A DNA stretch of 64,000 bases from Pseudoalteromonas piscicida (GTDB taxonomy: Bacteria; Pseudomonadota; Gammaproteobacteria; Enterobacterales; Alteromonadaceae), in assembly GCF_002208135.1 (NCBI RefSeq), contig NZ_CP021646.1, positions 3,432,501 through 3,496,500 of the forward strand, read 5' to 3'. Positions 35,344-46,689 of this stretch are shown here, piece after piece (within the stretch, counting starts at the first letter, position 1; each line of letters opens with the position of its first letter). The notes below the pieces were generated by a model. The model was given only the letters and a program-made list of their open reading frames with translations. It was not told where the DNA came from and made no database searches. Position numbers and translations under genes: made by a program.

Positions 35344-35908
35344 AAATTCCTGCATTAAATTAACCACCCACCCACGAGTTGGTACTCCAAATATCTCCTA
35401 TTAGAAGACAACAGAAAGCGCAATGCATCGACCACAAAGTCGGCAAATAGATAAAACAAACAGACGTGCGACGGCGAAGACCTTGGTCCCATCATATCGC
35501 CACACATGCTAAACCCAGACGCAGTAACAATCGTTAACTGGCTGACATTTCACTAATAGAAGATTGATTGTGACATCAAGTACTTAACCCTTGACGTCGA
35601 GCCGCTTCCAACAGGGCCACCATGGTTTGGTGCGGCCGGAAAGGCTGTACCGCAATGAATAATTGCGTAATGAGTAGATTGTGAATGATGGCGCGATTTA
35701 CTCCACGCCTTGAACGCTTATTACCTTAACGTAAGCACGGGTAAGATTGCAACCCTATCCCATGTTAATTATTTATGACGACCATAAATCAATTTTATAA
35801 TACCTTATTTTCAGTAATTTATTCACTTTACCCTCATTCGCGCTGTGTTATAACTGGATGCTAGCTATACTGATAAAAATGTTGGGATAATCCAACCGGG
35901 GAGAATCT
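35344..35908. other. 565-bp intergenic region with structured, coding-like segment
   Basis: This long gap separates divergent proB and the antiporter gene and has no full gene. On the minus strand 35576-35725 is an open frame of 49 codons without an ATG at its start, rich in arginine (RSRRG, EAARRQG). On the plus strand the same stretch has a hairpin of GGCCACCA with TGGTGCGGCC (35615-35638, one bulge) and CGCAAT-GAATA-ATTGCG (35651-35667). The flanks are A/T-rich and should hold both promoters. Confidence 0.5.
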
Positions 35909-37780
35909 ATGTCAGCAATCTACATTGCAGGTATTGCAGTATGTTCTGTAATAGCACAATGGCTTGCTTGGGCCTTTAAGGTTCCTGCAATTTTGTTTTT
36001 ACTTCTTATAGGCCTTGCTTTGGGGCCATTTAGTGGCACCCTAGACCCAGATGCCTTACTCGGGGATTTACTCTTTCCCGTCGTCTCGCTTTCCGTTGCA
36101 GTTATCCTCTTTGAAGGTTCACTAACCCTCCATTTTAAAGAACTAAAAGGGATTGGTAAGGTCGTACGGAATCTCTGTTCTATCGGAATGTTGGCAACCT
36201 TTGCGGTGATAGCAACGACCGCTATTTTCGTGCTGGAACTTAACTGGCAAGTTGCCGCCGTTTTAGGCGCGGTACTTGTCGTGACCGGTCCAACGGTTAT
36301 TGCCCCGATGCTCAACGCAATGCGCCCAGACAAGGATATAGATCGTATTTTACGGTGGGAAGGGATTGTAATAGACCCAATTGGGGCGCTCTTTGCGGTA
36401 CTCGTATTTGAAGCCGTCTCTTTAGTTGGTGGCGAAGGTATCTTCAGTCATACCCTGTGGGCGCTCGTATCAACGCTTGGTGTTGGGATCAGTATTGGCG
36501 TCGCATCAGGTTATCTCACCACTTACCTAATAAGAAAAGAATGGCTTCCTTTTGAGCTTCACAAATTCGCTATTTTAGCGCTAGTGTTGTTTAGCTTTAC
36601 GCTATCGAATCATCTGAGTCATGAGTCAGGTTTACTAGCCGTGACCATCTTTGGTATTTGGCTCGCTAACCAAGATGACTTGGAAATAGACTCAGTGTTA
36701 GAGTTTAAAGAAGATCTCTCAATGATCCTGATTTCGAGCTTATTTATCTTACTCGCGGCACGACTCAAGTTAGAAGATTTAATGCTGTTAGACACCGACG
36801 TCTTTATCTTTCTAGCTGTAGTATTATTTATTGCTCGCCCGCTGTCGATATTCTTATCAACGTTCAATACTGACCTACCGATTAAGTCTCGAATTCTGTT
36901 AAGTTGGATAGCTCCTCGAGGTATTGTAGCTGCAGCTGTAGGCTCAGTTTTTGCGCTGAGTATGACAAAGTCACAAATCGCGGATGCGGATAAAATGGTG
37001 CCGCTTATCTTCACCGTCATCATTGTTACTGTGGTACTACAAAGCTTAACGGCAACGCCTTTCGCGCGTCTTTTAGGCGTACGTCAACCCAAACCCAATA
37101 CCCTACTCATCATTGGTGCAAACCATGTAGCTAGAGCAGTTGCTAAGGGCTTAAAAGACCAAAATGTTGATGTTTATCTTTCCGATCCCGCATGGGAAAA
37201 CTGCAAGATGGCAAGAATGGATGGATTGCCTTGCTACTATGGTAACCCACAGTCGGAGCATGCTGAGCGTTACCTCCCGCTGACCAGCTTAAAATCAGTC
37301 CTAGCGCTTTCACCTAACCGTCACCACAACGCTTTGGGTGTACAGTACTTTTCTCACTTACTCGGCGATCAGTGTGTGTACTCGCTCAAGTCATCGACGA
37401 ACCATGCCAAGGCAAACAAAGATAGCGCAACTTTCCTTTCTCGCCAAATCTTGTTTGGTGACGAAGGTAACTACGCCAAGCTAAGTAGCATGATGGCTAA
37501 GGGAGGCAAAGTGAGCGTAACTCGGATCTCAGAAGAGTTTAAATGGGAGCAGTATAAAGAGGTTAATAGTGAAGCAATTCCGCTGTTTGTGCTCACAGAG
37601 CAGAACAAAGATGAGGAACCTATGTTGATCCGTCCATTTACCTCTGACATGAAAAAGCTTCCAGAAGAAGGCGACCGCGTATTAGCGCTACAACCGCCTA
37701 AGTTAACGGTGCTTAAAGATCCTAACGCGAATAAAGAAGGCCAAATTGGTGCGAAACTTAGCAGCCAGCAAATTACTTAA
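35909..37780 (+). CDS. CPA-family cation:proton antiporter with C-terminal TrkA-N-like domain
   Basis: A 623-residue protein. Residues 1 to about 390 form 12-13 membrane helices of a monovalent cation:proton antiporter; the ion-site segment reads EGIVIDPIGAL (D in the place of the conserved acid) and WIAPRGIVAAAVGSVFAL carries the conserved R. Residues about 395-500 look like a nucleotide-binding TrkA-N/RCK domain (NTLLIIGANHVARAVAKGL). The combination suggests Na+ or K+/H+ exchange gated by a nucleotide or metabolite. GGGGAG lies seven bases before the ATG. It is monocistronic. Confidence 0.85.
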   Translation: MSAIYIAGIAVCSVIAQWLAWAFKVPAILFLLLIGLALGPFSGTLDPDALLGDLLFPVVSLSVAVILFEGSLTLHFKELKGIGKVVRNLCSIGMLATFAVIATTAIFVLELNWQVAAVLGAVLVVTGPTVIAPMLNAMRPDKDIDRILRWEGIVIDPIGALFAVLVFEAVSLVGGEGIFSHTLWALVSTLGVGISIGVASGYLTTYLIRKEWLPFELHKFAILALVLFSFTLSNHLSHESGLLAVTIFGIWLANQDDLEIDSVLEFKEDLSMILISSLFILLAARLKLEDLMLLDTDVFIFLAVVLFIARPLSIFLSTFNTDLPIKSRILLSWIAPRGIVAAAVGSVFALSMTKSQIADADKMVPLIFTVIIVTVVLQSLTATPFARLLGVRQPKPNTLLIIGANHVARAVAKGLKDQNVDVYLSDPAWENCKMARMDGLPCYYGNPQSEHAERYLPLTSLKSVLALSPNRHHNALGVQYFSHLLGDQCVYSLKSSTNHAKANKDSATFLSRQILFGDEGNYAKLSSMMAKGGKVSVTRISEEFKWEQYKEVNSEAIPLFVLTEQNKDEEPMLIRPFTSDMKKLPEEGDRVLALQPPKLTVLKDPNANKEGQIGAKLSSQQIT

Positions 37781-37831
37781 CATGAGGTTTGGATAAGGAA
37801 TAAGTTAGCTTTACGGGCTTTATTTAGAAAC

Positions 37832-37866
37832 AAGTAAAAGCGGCGTAAGTTACGCCGCTTTTACTT
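37832..37866. terminator. Bidirectional terminator between antiporter and motX
   Basis: A perfect 17-bp inverted repeat around a single central base (AAGTAAAAGCGGCGTAA and its reverse complement). It serves the convergent antiporter and motX genes. Confidence 0.9.
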
Positions 37867-37926
37867 TCCACTCACAACCCACAGAAGTAATACCTATTGA
37901 TTCAACGGAGTTATCCTAAACTCAGG

Positions 37927-38565
37927 TTATATAGGTAATCTAGCGCGCTGTACCACACTATCAGGCATTTTATCCGCCAATTGCCCTAGTGCTACCTGAA
38001 TTCGCTTGTGCAGTTTTTTATCTGCAACTGCGGAATGGAACAACCATCGATAAGCATCTTCATAATCTCTAGGGCTACCATGACCTTGATTAAACACATC
38101 TACGAGTCTCAGTTGAGCGTTTAAGTTGCCAAGTGCCGCAGCTTCCCTCAGATAAGTTACAGCCATCGCTTTATCTTCTTGCACCAACTGGCCAACATCA
38201 TAGTAACGACCTAATTGTTCAAGCGCCGCGGCAAGACCCTGCTCTGCAGCCCTTTTCATGTAATAAAGACCGAGCTCAACATCTCTATCAACACACACGG
38301 CATAGGCTAGCATGTCACCATAAAGAAATTGATACGAAGGTAGCGCCATAATTTCAGCACGCGCTTCAATATCTTTAACCAGCTGGCATTCATCCGCTTT
38401 AACCCGAGCAAGGTGTTGATTTTTTTCAATGAGCGCTAATAGCTCCTGCTGCGTATACAAAGGCACAGCTTCGATTGCCTCTTCTGCAGATACTTTGCTC
38501 TGTATACTGAGACTTAAGGAAACACTCAATGCTGAAGCTGCAAAATAACGAAGTAAGTAATTCAT
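37927..38565 (-). CDS. motX: MotX, sodium-driven polar flagellar motor protein
   Basis: A 212-residue exported protein with signal peptide (to about residue 27, KVSAEE) and Sel1/TPR-like repeats (LGLYYMKRAAEQGLAAALEQLG and following). The segments QLVKDIEARAEIM, YQFLYGDMLAYAVCV and GSPRDYEDAYRWLFHSAV match Vibrio MotX. MotX, with MotY, forms the T-ring that anchors the Na+-driven PomAB stator around the polar flagellar motor. It is away from other flagellar genes, as in Vibrio. It marks the host as a Na+-motile marine bacterium. Confidence 0.88.
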   Translation of the reverse strand: MNYLLRYFAASALSVSLSLSIQSKVSAEEAIEAVPLYTQQELLALIEKNQHLARVKADECQLVKDIEARAEIMALPSYQFLYGDMLAYAVCVDRDVELGLYYMKRAAEQGLAAALEQLGRYYDVGQLVQEDKAMAVTYLREAAALGNLNAQLRLVDVFNQGHGSPRDYEDAYRWLFHSAVADKKLHKRIQVALGQLADKMPDSVVQRARLPI

Positions 38566-38759
38566 CGAAGACCCATCAAAGTAAAGCTGATTGTTTAACT
38601 ATAGCAGGCTGCAAAGGCAACTTACTTGCTCTGCAGCAATATCGACACTCAAATTTGATTAAGCATTATCCGCGCCAAGGCGAAGTCTAATTTTATCATA
38701 TGAGCAAACATTCGCTTATTTATCGGCAGGATGATGAAAAATTGTAGGGTAATGAACAT

Positions 38760-38785
38760 AAAAAAAGCTGCCACAGCAGCTTTTT
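38760..38785 (-). terminator. purA terminator
   Basis: AAAAAGCTGC-CACA-GCAGCTTTTT, 22 bp beyond the purA stop codon. Confidence 0.9.
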
Positions 38786-38806
38786 CTTTATCAATCGACA
38801 GCAGTA

Positions 38807-40461
<1,655 letters not shown>

Positions 40462-41517
40462 TTATAGCTCTAAATCATCTTCAACTTCAGCAAGACCTTT
40501 ATCTTCCCCATCCTCAGGCATAATGACTGCTTGCGCTAGGAGCATTTCTCTTAACTTGCCTTCAATTTCGTTGGCGATCTCAACATTTTCTTTTAAGAAC
40601 TTAATTGAGTTTGCTTTACCTTGACCGATTTTACTGCCGTTGTAGCTAAACCAAGCACCCGCTTTATCAACCAGTTTGTGCTTCACACCTAAGTCTATCA
40701 ACTCACCTTGTTTCGACGTACCTTCGCCGTACATGATGATAAACTCAGCTTGCTTAAATGGTGGTGCTACTTTGTTTTTCACAACCTTAACGCGAGTTTC
40801 GTTACCAACAACCTCATCACCTTCTTTCACCGAACCGATACGACGAATATCAAGACGTACAGATGCATAGAATTTAAGTGCGTTACCACCAGTTGTGGTT
40901 TCTGGGTTGCCAAACATCACACCAATCTTCATACGAATTTGGTTGATGAAAATACACAATGTGTTTGAACGTTTAATATTAGCTGTCAGCTTACGTAACG
41001 CTTGTGACATGAGTCGAGCCTGCAAGCCAACGTGTGAGTCACCCATATCGCCTTCAATTTCAGCTTTAGGGGTAAGTGCTGCTACCGAGTCAATAACAAC
41101 CAAATCAACCGCGCCAGAACGTACTAACATGTCACAAATTTCAAGCGCTTGTTCACCGGTGTCAGGCTGTGATACTAATAGCTCATCAACATTAACACCT
41201 AGCTTTTCGGCATAGATTGGGTCGAGTGCGTGTTCAGCATCAACGAACGCACATGTTTTGCCAAGCTTCTGCGCTTCTGCAATCGCTTGTAATGTTAGCG
41301 TTGTTTTACCTGATGATTCTGGACCATAGATTTCAACAATACGACCAGTTGGTAAGCCGCCGATACCAAGAGCAATATCCAGACCTAGTGAACCAGTTGA
41401 GATGGCTTCAATATCTAGCGCCTTGTTCTCACCCAGTTTCATGATTGAGCCTTTACCAAACTGACGCTCAATTTGTGATAGTGCTGCGTCTAATGCCTTT
41501 TGCTTGTTATCGTTCAT
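40462..41517 (-). CDS. recA: Recombinase RecA
   Basis: A 351-residue recombinase. The Walker A is [11 protein letters not shown]; the MAW motif and LexA-coprotease surface lie in the following core, and the acidic C-terminus (EDDLEL) is present. I start at the ATG at 41517 after GGAG; a TTG at 41529 adds four residues without family support. An SOS box lies 35 bp upstream of the start. Confidence 0.98.
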   Translation of the reverse strand: MNDNKQKALDAALSQIERQFGKGSIMKLGENKALDIEAISTGSLGLDIALGIGGLPTGRIVEIYGPESSGKTTLTLQAIAEAQKLGKTCAFVDAEHALDPIYAEKLGVNVDELLVSQPDTGEQALEICDMLVRSGAVDLVVIDSVAALTPKAEIEGDMGDSHVGLQARLMSQALRKLTANIKRSNTLCIFINQIRMKIGVMFGNPETTTGGNALKFYASVRLDIRRIGSVKEGDEVVGNETRVKVVKNKVAPPFKQAEFIIMYGEGTSKQGELIDLGVKHKLVDKAGAWFSYNGSKIGQGKANSIKFLKENVEIANEIEGKLREMLLAQAVIMPEDGEDKGLAEVEDDLEL

Positions 41518-41551
41518 TTGCTTCTCCAATTCAGCGTAATGACACCTAGTA

Positions 41552-41571
41552 TACTGTATGAAATTACAGTA
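41552..41571. promoter_or_regulatory. LexA-binding SOS box of recA
   Basis: TACTGTATGAAATTACAGTA fits CTGT-N8-ACAG with full flanking TA/TA symmetry, nearly the E. coli recA operator. It is between recA and the upstream pncC. Confidence 0.92.
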
Positions 41572-41583
41572 TCAAGTAGAATT

Positions 41584-42075
41584 TTATGATTTTACCATCG
41601 CTATAGTGTTTTTTAATGCAAATTCAATAGCTTGAACTCTTACTTCGGACCTATTTCCAGTAAATACTTGGTGAAATGCCTGAACTTTTTCACTATTTGC
41701 AATAGCAAACCATACAGTACCTACGGGCTTATCAGCACTGCCCCCTGTCGGTCCTGCGATACCAGACACAGCAATAGCAACTTCAGCATGAGCAGCCTGC
41801 TGAGCGCCTCTGGCCATCTCCAAAACCGTTTGCTCACTCACGGCACCAAATTGCGTTAGGGTTTGTTGTGACACACCCAATAATTCGTGCTTAGCTTGAT
41901 TACTGTATGTCACAAAACAACGTTCTATATATGCAGAGCTCCCTGGCGTATCTGTTAACGCATAACTCACCCCACCACCTGTACATGACTCTGCGGTAGT
42001 GATTGTTACGCCGTTATTCGTTAGAATAGCGCCCAATTGTGCCGCATATTCGGCTATCTCTTTGTAGTGCTCCAT
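41584..42075 (-). CDS. pncC: Nicotinamide-nucleotide amidase PncC (CinA C-terminal domain)
   Basis: A 163-residue CinA-C domain protein that deamidates NMN to nicotinic acid mononucleotide in pyridine-nucleotide salvage. Landmarks: TTAESCTGGGVSYALTDTPGSS and AVSGIAGPTGGSADKPVGTVWFA, the family's catalytic Ser and substrate loops. It precedes recA as in E. coli (ygaD-recA) and is divergent from mutS with 24 bp between start codons, so both promoters must overlap. Confidence 0.93.
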   Translation of the reverse strand: MEHYKEIAEYAAQLGAILTNNGVTITTAESCTGGGVSYALTDTPGSSAYIERCFVTYSNQAKHELLGVSQQTLTQFGAVSEQTVLEMARGAQQAAHAEVAIAVSGIAGPTGGSADKPVGTVWFAIANSEKVQAFHQVFTGNRSEVRVQAIEFALKNTIAMVKS

Positions 42076-42099
42076 AGGAAAACCTTTTAGGTATCAACA

Positions 42100-44691
42100 A
42101 TGTCGTCAGATCTATATTCAGAACACACTATAAACCAACAAACCCCAATGATGCAGCAATACCTGCGAATTAAAGCTCAGCATCAAGAAATCTTGCTGTT
42201 CTATCGCATGGGCGACTTTTATGAACTCTTCTTTGACGATGCCATCAGAGCGGCGCAGCTTCTCGATATTTCTCAAACCTATCGTGGCAAAGCCGGTGGC
42301 AATCCGATTCCAATGGCGGGTGTTCCCTATCATGCAGTTGAAAACTACTTAGCTCGCTTGGTACAACTGGGTGAATCTGTTGCTATTTGTGAGCAAGTTG
42401 GCGACCCTGCAACCAGTAAAGGTCCTGTAGAACGTAAAGTTGTGCGTATTGTTACTCCAGGTACCGTCACCGACGAAGCACTATTACAAGAACGCCAAGA
42501 CAATTTACTTGCGGCGGTCTACCAACATCCAAAAAACTTAGGTTATGGCGTTGCCTACCTCGATATTAACTCTGGCCGATTTAATATCGTAGAGCTACAA
42601 ACTGACGAAGCACTTAATTCCACGCTACAGCGCTTGCAGCCCGCAGAATTGTTATATCCTGAATCATTTCAGAACCTTTTAGTGCTAGAAAGCATTAAAG
42701 GCAGTCGTCGCCGTCCAGATTGGGAGTTTGATTTAGACACTGCAAAGCATCTACTTTGTCAGCAGTTTGAAACCCGCGACTTAGTCGGTTTTGGTGTCGA
42801 CAATGCCAATATGGGTTTAATCGCTGCGGGTTGTGTCATGCAATACGTGAAAGACACGCAGCGCACTGCACTACCTCATATTCGCGCGATCACGCTCGAA
42901 AAGAATGAGCATGCAGTGATCTTAGATGCCGCGACGCGCAAAAACTTAGAGCTGACACTGAACCTCTCTGGCGGTGTTGAAAACACCTTAGCGCAGATTT
43001 TAGATAAGTCTTCAACGGCTATGGGTTCGCGTTTACTAAAACGCCGCATTCATACGCCCGTGCGCGAACGCAAAGAGCTCAACGCTCGACTCAATGCAAT
43101 TGCAAGCCTTATCGAACAACAACTTTGCATGGAAGTTTACGATGCACTAAAACACATTGGCGATATTGAACGAGTCGTGGCTCGTTTAGCATTGTTTACC
43201 GCTCGTCCGCGTGATCTAACACGCTTAAGAAGTGCACTACAAGCATTACCGCCACTGCATGAGATATTACAAGATGCGACAGATGCGAGACTTCAGTCCA
43301 TCATTTGCCATTCACCGGCATTACCTAAGTTACAAGATCTACTAGAACGAGCGGTTATCGACAATCCCCCCGTTCTCATTCGTGATGGTGGGGTGATTGC
43401 ACAAGGCTACAATGCAGAGCTTGACGAGCTACGCGCATTAAGCGCAGGTGCCACGGATGTACTAGAAAAGCTTGAAGAAAGAGAGCGCGAACGCACAGGG
43501 ATCTCGACATTAAAAATTGGGTATAACCGCGTTCACGGGTTTTATATTGAAATCAGCCGCGCCAATTCGCACTTAGTACCTGCAGAATACATCCGCAGGC
43601 AAACACTGAAAAATAATGAACGCTATATTATTCCTGAGCTAAAAGAGCATGAAGACAAAGTGCTTGGTAGCCAATCGAAAGCGTTGGCACTCGAAAAGCG
43701 CCTATATGAAGAGCTCTTTGAACTCATCGCTCCTTATATTGAACAATTGCAAGTCATGGCAGCGGCGCTTGCGGATTTGGACGTACTAAACACCTTAGCT
43801 GAACGTGCTCAGACACTAGACTATTGTAAACCCACACTTACCGAAGGTAGTGAAATTGATTTAGTAGACGGTCGCCATCCAGTCGTAGAACAAGTAAGTA
43901 AAGAGCCATTCATCGCCAACCCAGTAAAGCTCAACGATGAACGTAAAATGCTCATTATCACTGGACCAAATATGGGCGGTAAATCGACCTATATGCGTCA
44001 AACTGCGTTAATTGTGTTGATGGCACATATTGGCAGCTATGTACCGGCAAGCGCAGCCACCATCGGAATTGTCGACCGTATTTTTACTCGCATTGGTGCT
44101 AGTGATGACCTTGCTTCTGGGCGCTCAACCTTCATGGTTGAAATGACCGAAACTGCAACTATTTTAAACAACGCAACCGCCCAATCATTGGTGCTGATGG
44201 ACGAAATTGGTCGTGGTACAAGCACCTATGACGGTTTATCACTCGCCTATGCGACAGCGGATTATCTCGCCAGCAAAATTGCAGCAAAAACACTGTTTGC
44301 TACCCACTATTTTGAGTTAACCGAATTGGCTGAACAAAAAGTCGGCCTAGTTAATGTGCATTTGGATGCCGTTGAACATAACGATGCCATTGCCTTCAAA
44401 CACACTGTGATGGAAGGGGCTGCAAGTAAGAGTTTTGGTTTACAGGTAGCAAGCCTTGCCGGCGTGCCAAAAGCGGTAATTAAATTGGCTAAACAGAAAC
44501 TCGCTTTGTTAGAGCAACATCAAAGTGTGGTTGGCGATAAGCCGACTCATACAGCCGCACCTGTGCAGCAGAGTCTAATGCTTGCCAATGAGTCTTCAGA
44601 GGTTGAAGCACTACTTGCAGATATGGATCCCGATGATATGACACCAAAGCAAGCTCATGCTTTGCTATATCAACTTAAATCTATGTTGTAG
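42100..44691 (+). CDS. mutS: DNA mismatch-recognition ATPase MutS
   Basis: An 863-residue MutS. The mismatch-binding FYELF motif is in [13 protein letters not shown] near residue 39; the ATPase Walker A is [15 protein letters not shown], with [14 protein letters not shown] after it, and the C-terminal tetramerisation helix is present ([21 protein letters not shown]). Length agrees with the E. coli protein (853). It pairs with MutL and MutH for methyl-directed repair. A terminator follows within 6 bp. Confidence 0.98.
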   Translation: MSSDLYSEHTINQQTPMMQQYLRIKAQHQEILLFYRMGDFYELFFDDAIRAAQLLDISQTYRGKAGGNPIPMAGVPYHAVENYLARLVQLGESVAICEQVGDPATSKGPVERKVVRIVTPGTVTDEALLQERQDNLLAAVYQHPKNLGYGVAYLDINSGRFNIVELQTDEALNSTLQRLQPAELLYPESFQNLLVLESIKGSRRRPDWEFDLDTAKHLLCQQFETRDLVGFGVDNANMGLIAAGCVMQYVKDTQRTALPHIRAITLEKNEHAVILDAATRKNLELTLNLSGGVENTLAQILDKSSTAMGSRLLKRRIHTPVRERKELNARLNAIASLIEQQLCMEVYDALKHIGDIERVVARLALFTARPRDLTRLRSALQALPPLHEILQDATDARLQSIICHSPALPKLQDLLERAVIDNPPVLIRDGGVIAQGYNAELDELRALSAGATDVLEKLEERERERTGISTLKIGYNRVHGFYIEISRANSHLVPAEYIRRQTLKNNERYIIPELKEHEDKVLGSQSKALALEKRLYEELFELIAPYIEQLQVMAAALADLDVLNTLAERAQTLDYCKPTLTEGSEIDLVDGRHPVVEQVSKEPFIANPVKLNDERKMLIITGPNMGGKSTYMRQTALIVLMAHIGSYVPASAATIGIVDRIFTRIGASDDLASGRSTFMVEMTETATILNNATAQSLVLMDEIGRGTSTYDGLSLAYATADYLASKIAAKTLFATHYFELTELAEQKVGLVNVHLDAVEHNDAIAFKHTVMEGAASKSFGLQVASLAGVPKAVIKLAKQKLALLEQHQSVVGDKPTHTAAPVQQSLMLANESSEVEALLADMDPDDMTPKQAHALLYQLKSML

Positions 44692-44696
44692 AAAGT

Positions 44697-44722
44697 AAAA
44701 AGCGGCTAAAAGCCGCTTTTTT
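44697..44722. terminator. Bidirectional terminator between mutS and fadL-like gene
   Basis: AAAAAGCGGCT-AAA-AGCCGCTTTTTT, between the convergent stop codons (mutS 44691, porin 44738). Confidence 0.9.
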
Positions 44723-44737
44723 ATTGTTCACTCACAA

Positions 44738-45997
44738 TTAGAACTTGTGGTTATACTGAAGACCAAAAATCATCGCGTGGCCTTTAGAGCGGAACCCCCA
44801 CTCGCTTTTCGCTTTGTCAGTCTCGATAAAGTTTTGAGTCTTGCCTCGTAGTAAGCTGATACCAACATCAAGTGTTGCTTGATTTGGTAAAGTATACTCA
44901 GCACCAAAAGAGTACCAGGTACGGTCTGTATCTGGGATTGAAATTGACAGAAGGTTTTCATCCGCTGGAGATTCATCATACGCCATACCAGCACGCAACT
45001 TAACATACTCACTTAGCTGATAGTCAGCACCAACAGAGAAACGCAAAGAGTTTGAGAAGTTTTCTTCTTTAGTAAACGCAGACTGTGAAGTACCGATAAT
45101 CGCTTTAAGTTCATCAAAGCTGCTCCAACCTGTCCAGAGCACGCTGTAGTGTAGTGAGGTTTCTTGGTTTAGTTTATGAGAACCCGAGATCTCCGCAATC
45201 GCAGGTAGGGTAACATCTACATATCCAGGAACAGATACGTTGCTAGTACCACCCATCGCAGTAGGTAAAGCACTACGGAAGTGGCCATCAAAAGTAATGT
45301 CAGTTTCGCTACGATAGTGGAAGCCAAGACGGTTGTTTTCATCAATTTGATAAGCTACACCAACATTCCAACCGAACCCCGTATCATCACCTTCAAGGTA
45401 AACAGCTTCAAGACTAGCTGGCTGACCTAAGTTGTTCGCGCCCAAGTTACGGATAATTTTTGCATCGGCATAAACATGATTAATACCCATAGCAACACTC
45501 CACTGCTCATCAACTTGGTATGAAGCGGAAATACCAGCATTAACTGTGACGATTTCAGTTTCACCCGCGATTTGGCCTGCAACATAATCCTTATCGAACT
45601 CCGTAGATAGACCAAACTGTGAATAGATACCAGCACCAATCGACCATTGGTCGTTATATTTGTGTGTTGCATAAATAGCAGGAATAATAGCACTTGGTGC
45701 GATGCTGTTGTCATTTAACGCTGATGCAGGGATACCATTGCTAGTACCTGTTCCCGTCAGGCTTACGTCCGGTTGAACATACATAGCTGCTACTGATAAT
45801 TGCGTGCCTGATAGCTTACCCATCAATGCTGGGTTACGTGCAACCACTGACGCATCGTCGGCTGCAGATGCTTCACCCGCATAAGCACGACCAAGGCCAG
45901 ATACGTTTTGTTCCGCAAGTTGGAAGGCGGCAGCTAGTGCTTGTGATGACGATAAAATCGCACCTGATGCGATAAGACCTAATAATACTTTGTTCAT
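44738..45997 (-). CDS. fadL: FadL-family outer-membrane long-chain fatty-acid transporter
   Basis: A 419-residue outer-membrane beta-barrel. Signal peptide to about residue 22 (QALA), then mature N-terminus AFQLAEQNVSGLGRAYAGEAS with the NPA signature (VVARNPALM) and a barrel ending in a C-terminal phenylalanine (GLQYNHKF). FadL takes up long-chain fatty acids through its hatch domain. Several paralogues commonly occur, so fatty-acid specificity is inferred. AGGGGA is upstream of the ATG. I see no FadR- or PsrA-type operator. Confidence 0.88.
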   Translation of the reverse strand: MNKVLLGLIASGAILSSSQALAAAFQLAEQNVSGLGRAYAGEASAADDASVVARNPALMGKLSGTQLSVAAMYVQPDVSLTGTGTSNGIPASALNDNSIAPSAIIPAIYATHKYNDQWSIGAGIYSQFGLSTEFDKDYVAGQIAGETEIVTVNAGISASYQVDEQWSVAMGINHVYADAKIIRNLGANNLGQPASLEAVYLEGDDTGFGWNVGVAYQIDENNRLGFHYRSETDITFDGHFRSALPTAMGGTSNVSVPGYVDVTLPAIAEISGSHKLNQETSLHYSVLWTGWSSFDELKAIIGTSQSAFTKEENFSNSLRFSVGADYQLSEYVKLRAGMAYDESPADENLLSISIPDTDRTWYSFGAEYTLPNQATLDVGISLLRGKTQNFIETDKAKSEWGFRSKGHAMIFGLQYNHKF

Positions 45998-46371
45998 ACT
46001 CTAATCCCCTGTGAACTAACCATTTCTCTTTGTAATGGCTAAAAAAACCAATTCGAGTAACACTGCGTAGCCGCACCGTGACCTTGCTCACCTAGCCAAT
46101 ATCCAGCTATGCCACACACACAACAAATTGGCAGAATAATAAATTTATGACACCCTACCTAAAAGTGGAGTAGAAATCTCCTTTTTTGCGACTTTTCGTT
46201 GATTAAGTGAACATATAACGCACAAATTACGCACTTTATAAACTCATCGGATGAGATTAATTACCAAATGATAATAATTACCAATATCATTGACGTACCG
46301 TCATCCCTTATATACACTCTTTAATCTGAGTGTGAGTCATTCTGTGTGCTAATCGTGCCAAGGAGAACAAC
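45998..46371. other. Divergent intergenic region between fadL-like and 46372 gene
   Basis: 374 bp. A Fur-like site (46270-46288) and two direct AATTACCAA copies sit in the right half; an inverted repeat (ACACTC / GAGTGT, 46315-46334 region) lies nearer the downstream gene. The left half must contain the porin promoter; no gene is visible. Confidence 0.55.
46270..46288. promoter_or_regulatory. Candidate Fur box
   Basis: 19 bp, GATAATAATTACCAATATC, matches 15 of 19 positions of the classic Fur consensus. It lies 84 bp upstream of the 46372 start. Confidence 0.55.
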
Positions 46372-46689
46372 ATGTCGATAGCATTAATCGTTTGTGCATT
46401 GGTATTTTGCGGTCTCAGCGTTTATTGCCTGTGTAAAGCAAACTACTGTGCCTGTCGCCACGCGGGAGAGTGTGATAACCCGGTCAGCCAGTACTGGTTA
46501 GGTGCTATTGTCGCAGCACTGCTATCGCTGCTGCTAAACTGTGTAGCGTTACATTCGGAAAAGGGAACATTACTGTGGATATTAATGATGGCGAGCTGTA
46601 TGACTGGTGCTATGCTCTCTGCAAAATGGCAAAACCTCAAAAGACGCTGTAAAAACGCTTTCTTCCCAGTCGCGCAATCCAAGCCTTAA
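46372..46689 (+). CDS. Small three-helix inner-membrane protein (possibly DUF3325-like)
   Basis: A 105-residue hydrophobic protein with three membrane segments (about residues 3-22, 42-62, 67-84). The N-terminal part has cysteines (CLCKANYCACRHAGEC) that could bind metal. Size and layout resemble DUF3325 proteins that accompany TonB/PepSY iron-uptake operons, but I cannot confirm this. AAGGAG precedes the ATG. A Fur-like box upstream favours iron control. It overlaps the convergent HD-GYP gene by 4 bp. Confidence 0.55.
   Translation: MSIALIVCALVFCGLSVYCLCKANYCACRHAGECDNPVSQYWLGAIVAALLSLLLNCVALHSEKGTLLWILMMASCMTGAMLSAKWQNLKRRCKNAFFPVAQSKP

Noticed and set aside
35576..35725. Calling the 49-codon frame a real gene
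   Set aside because: There is no start codon at its beginning and no ribosome site, so I report it only as an unexplained segment.
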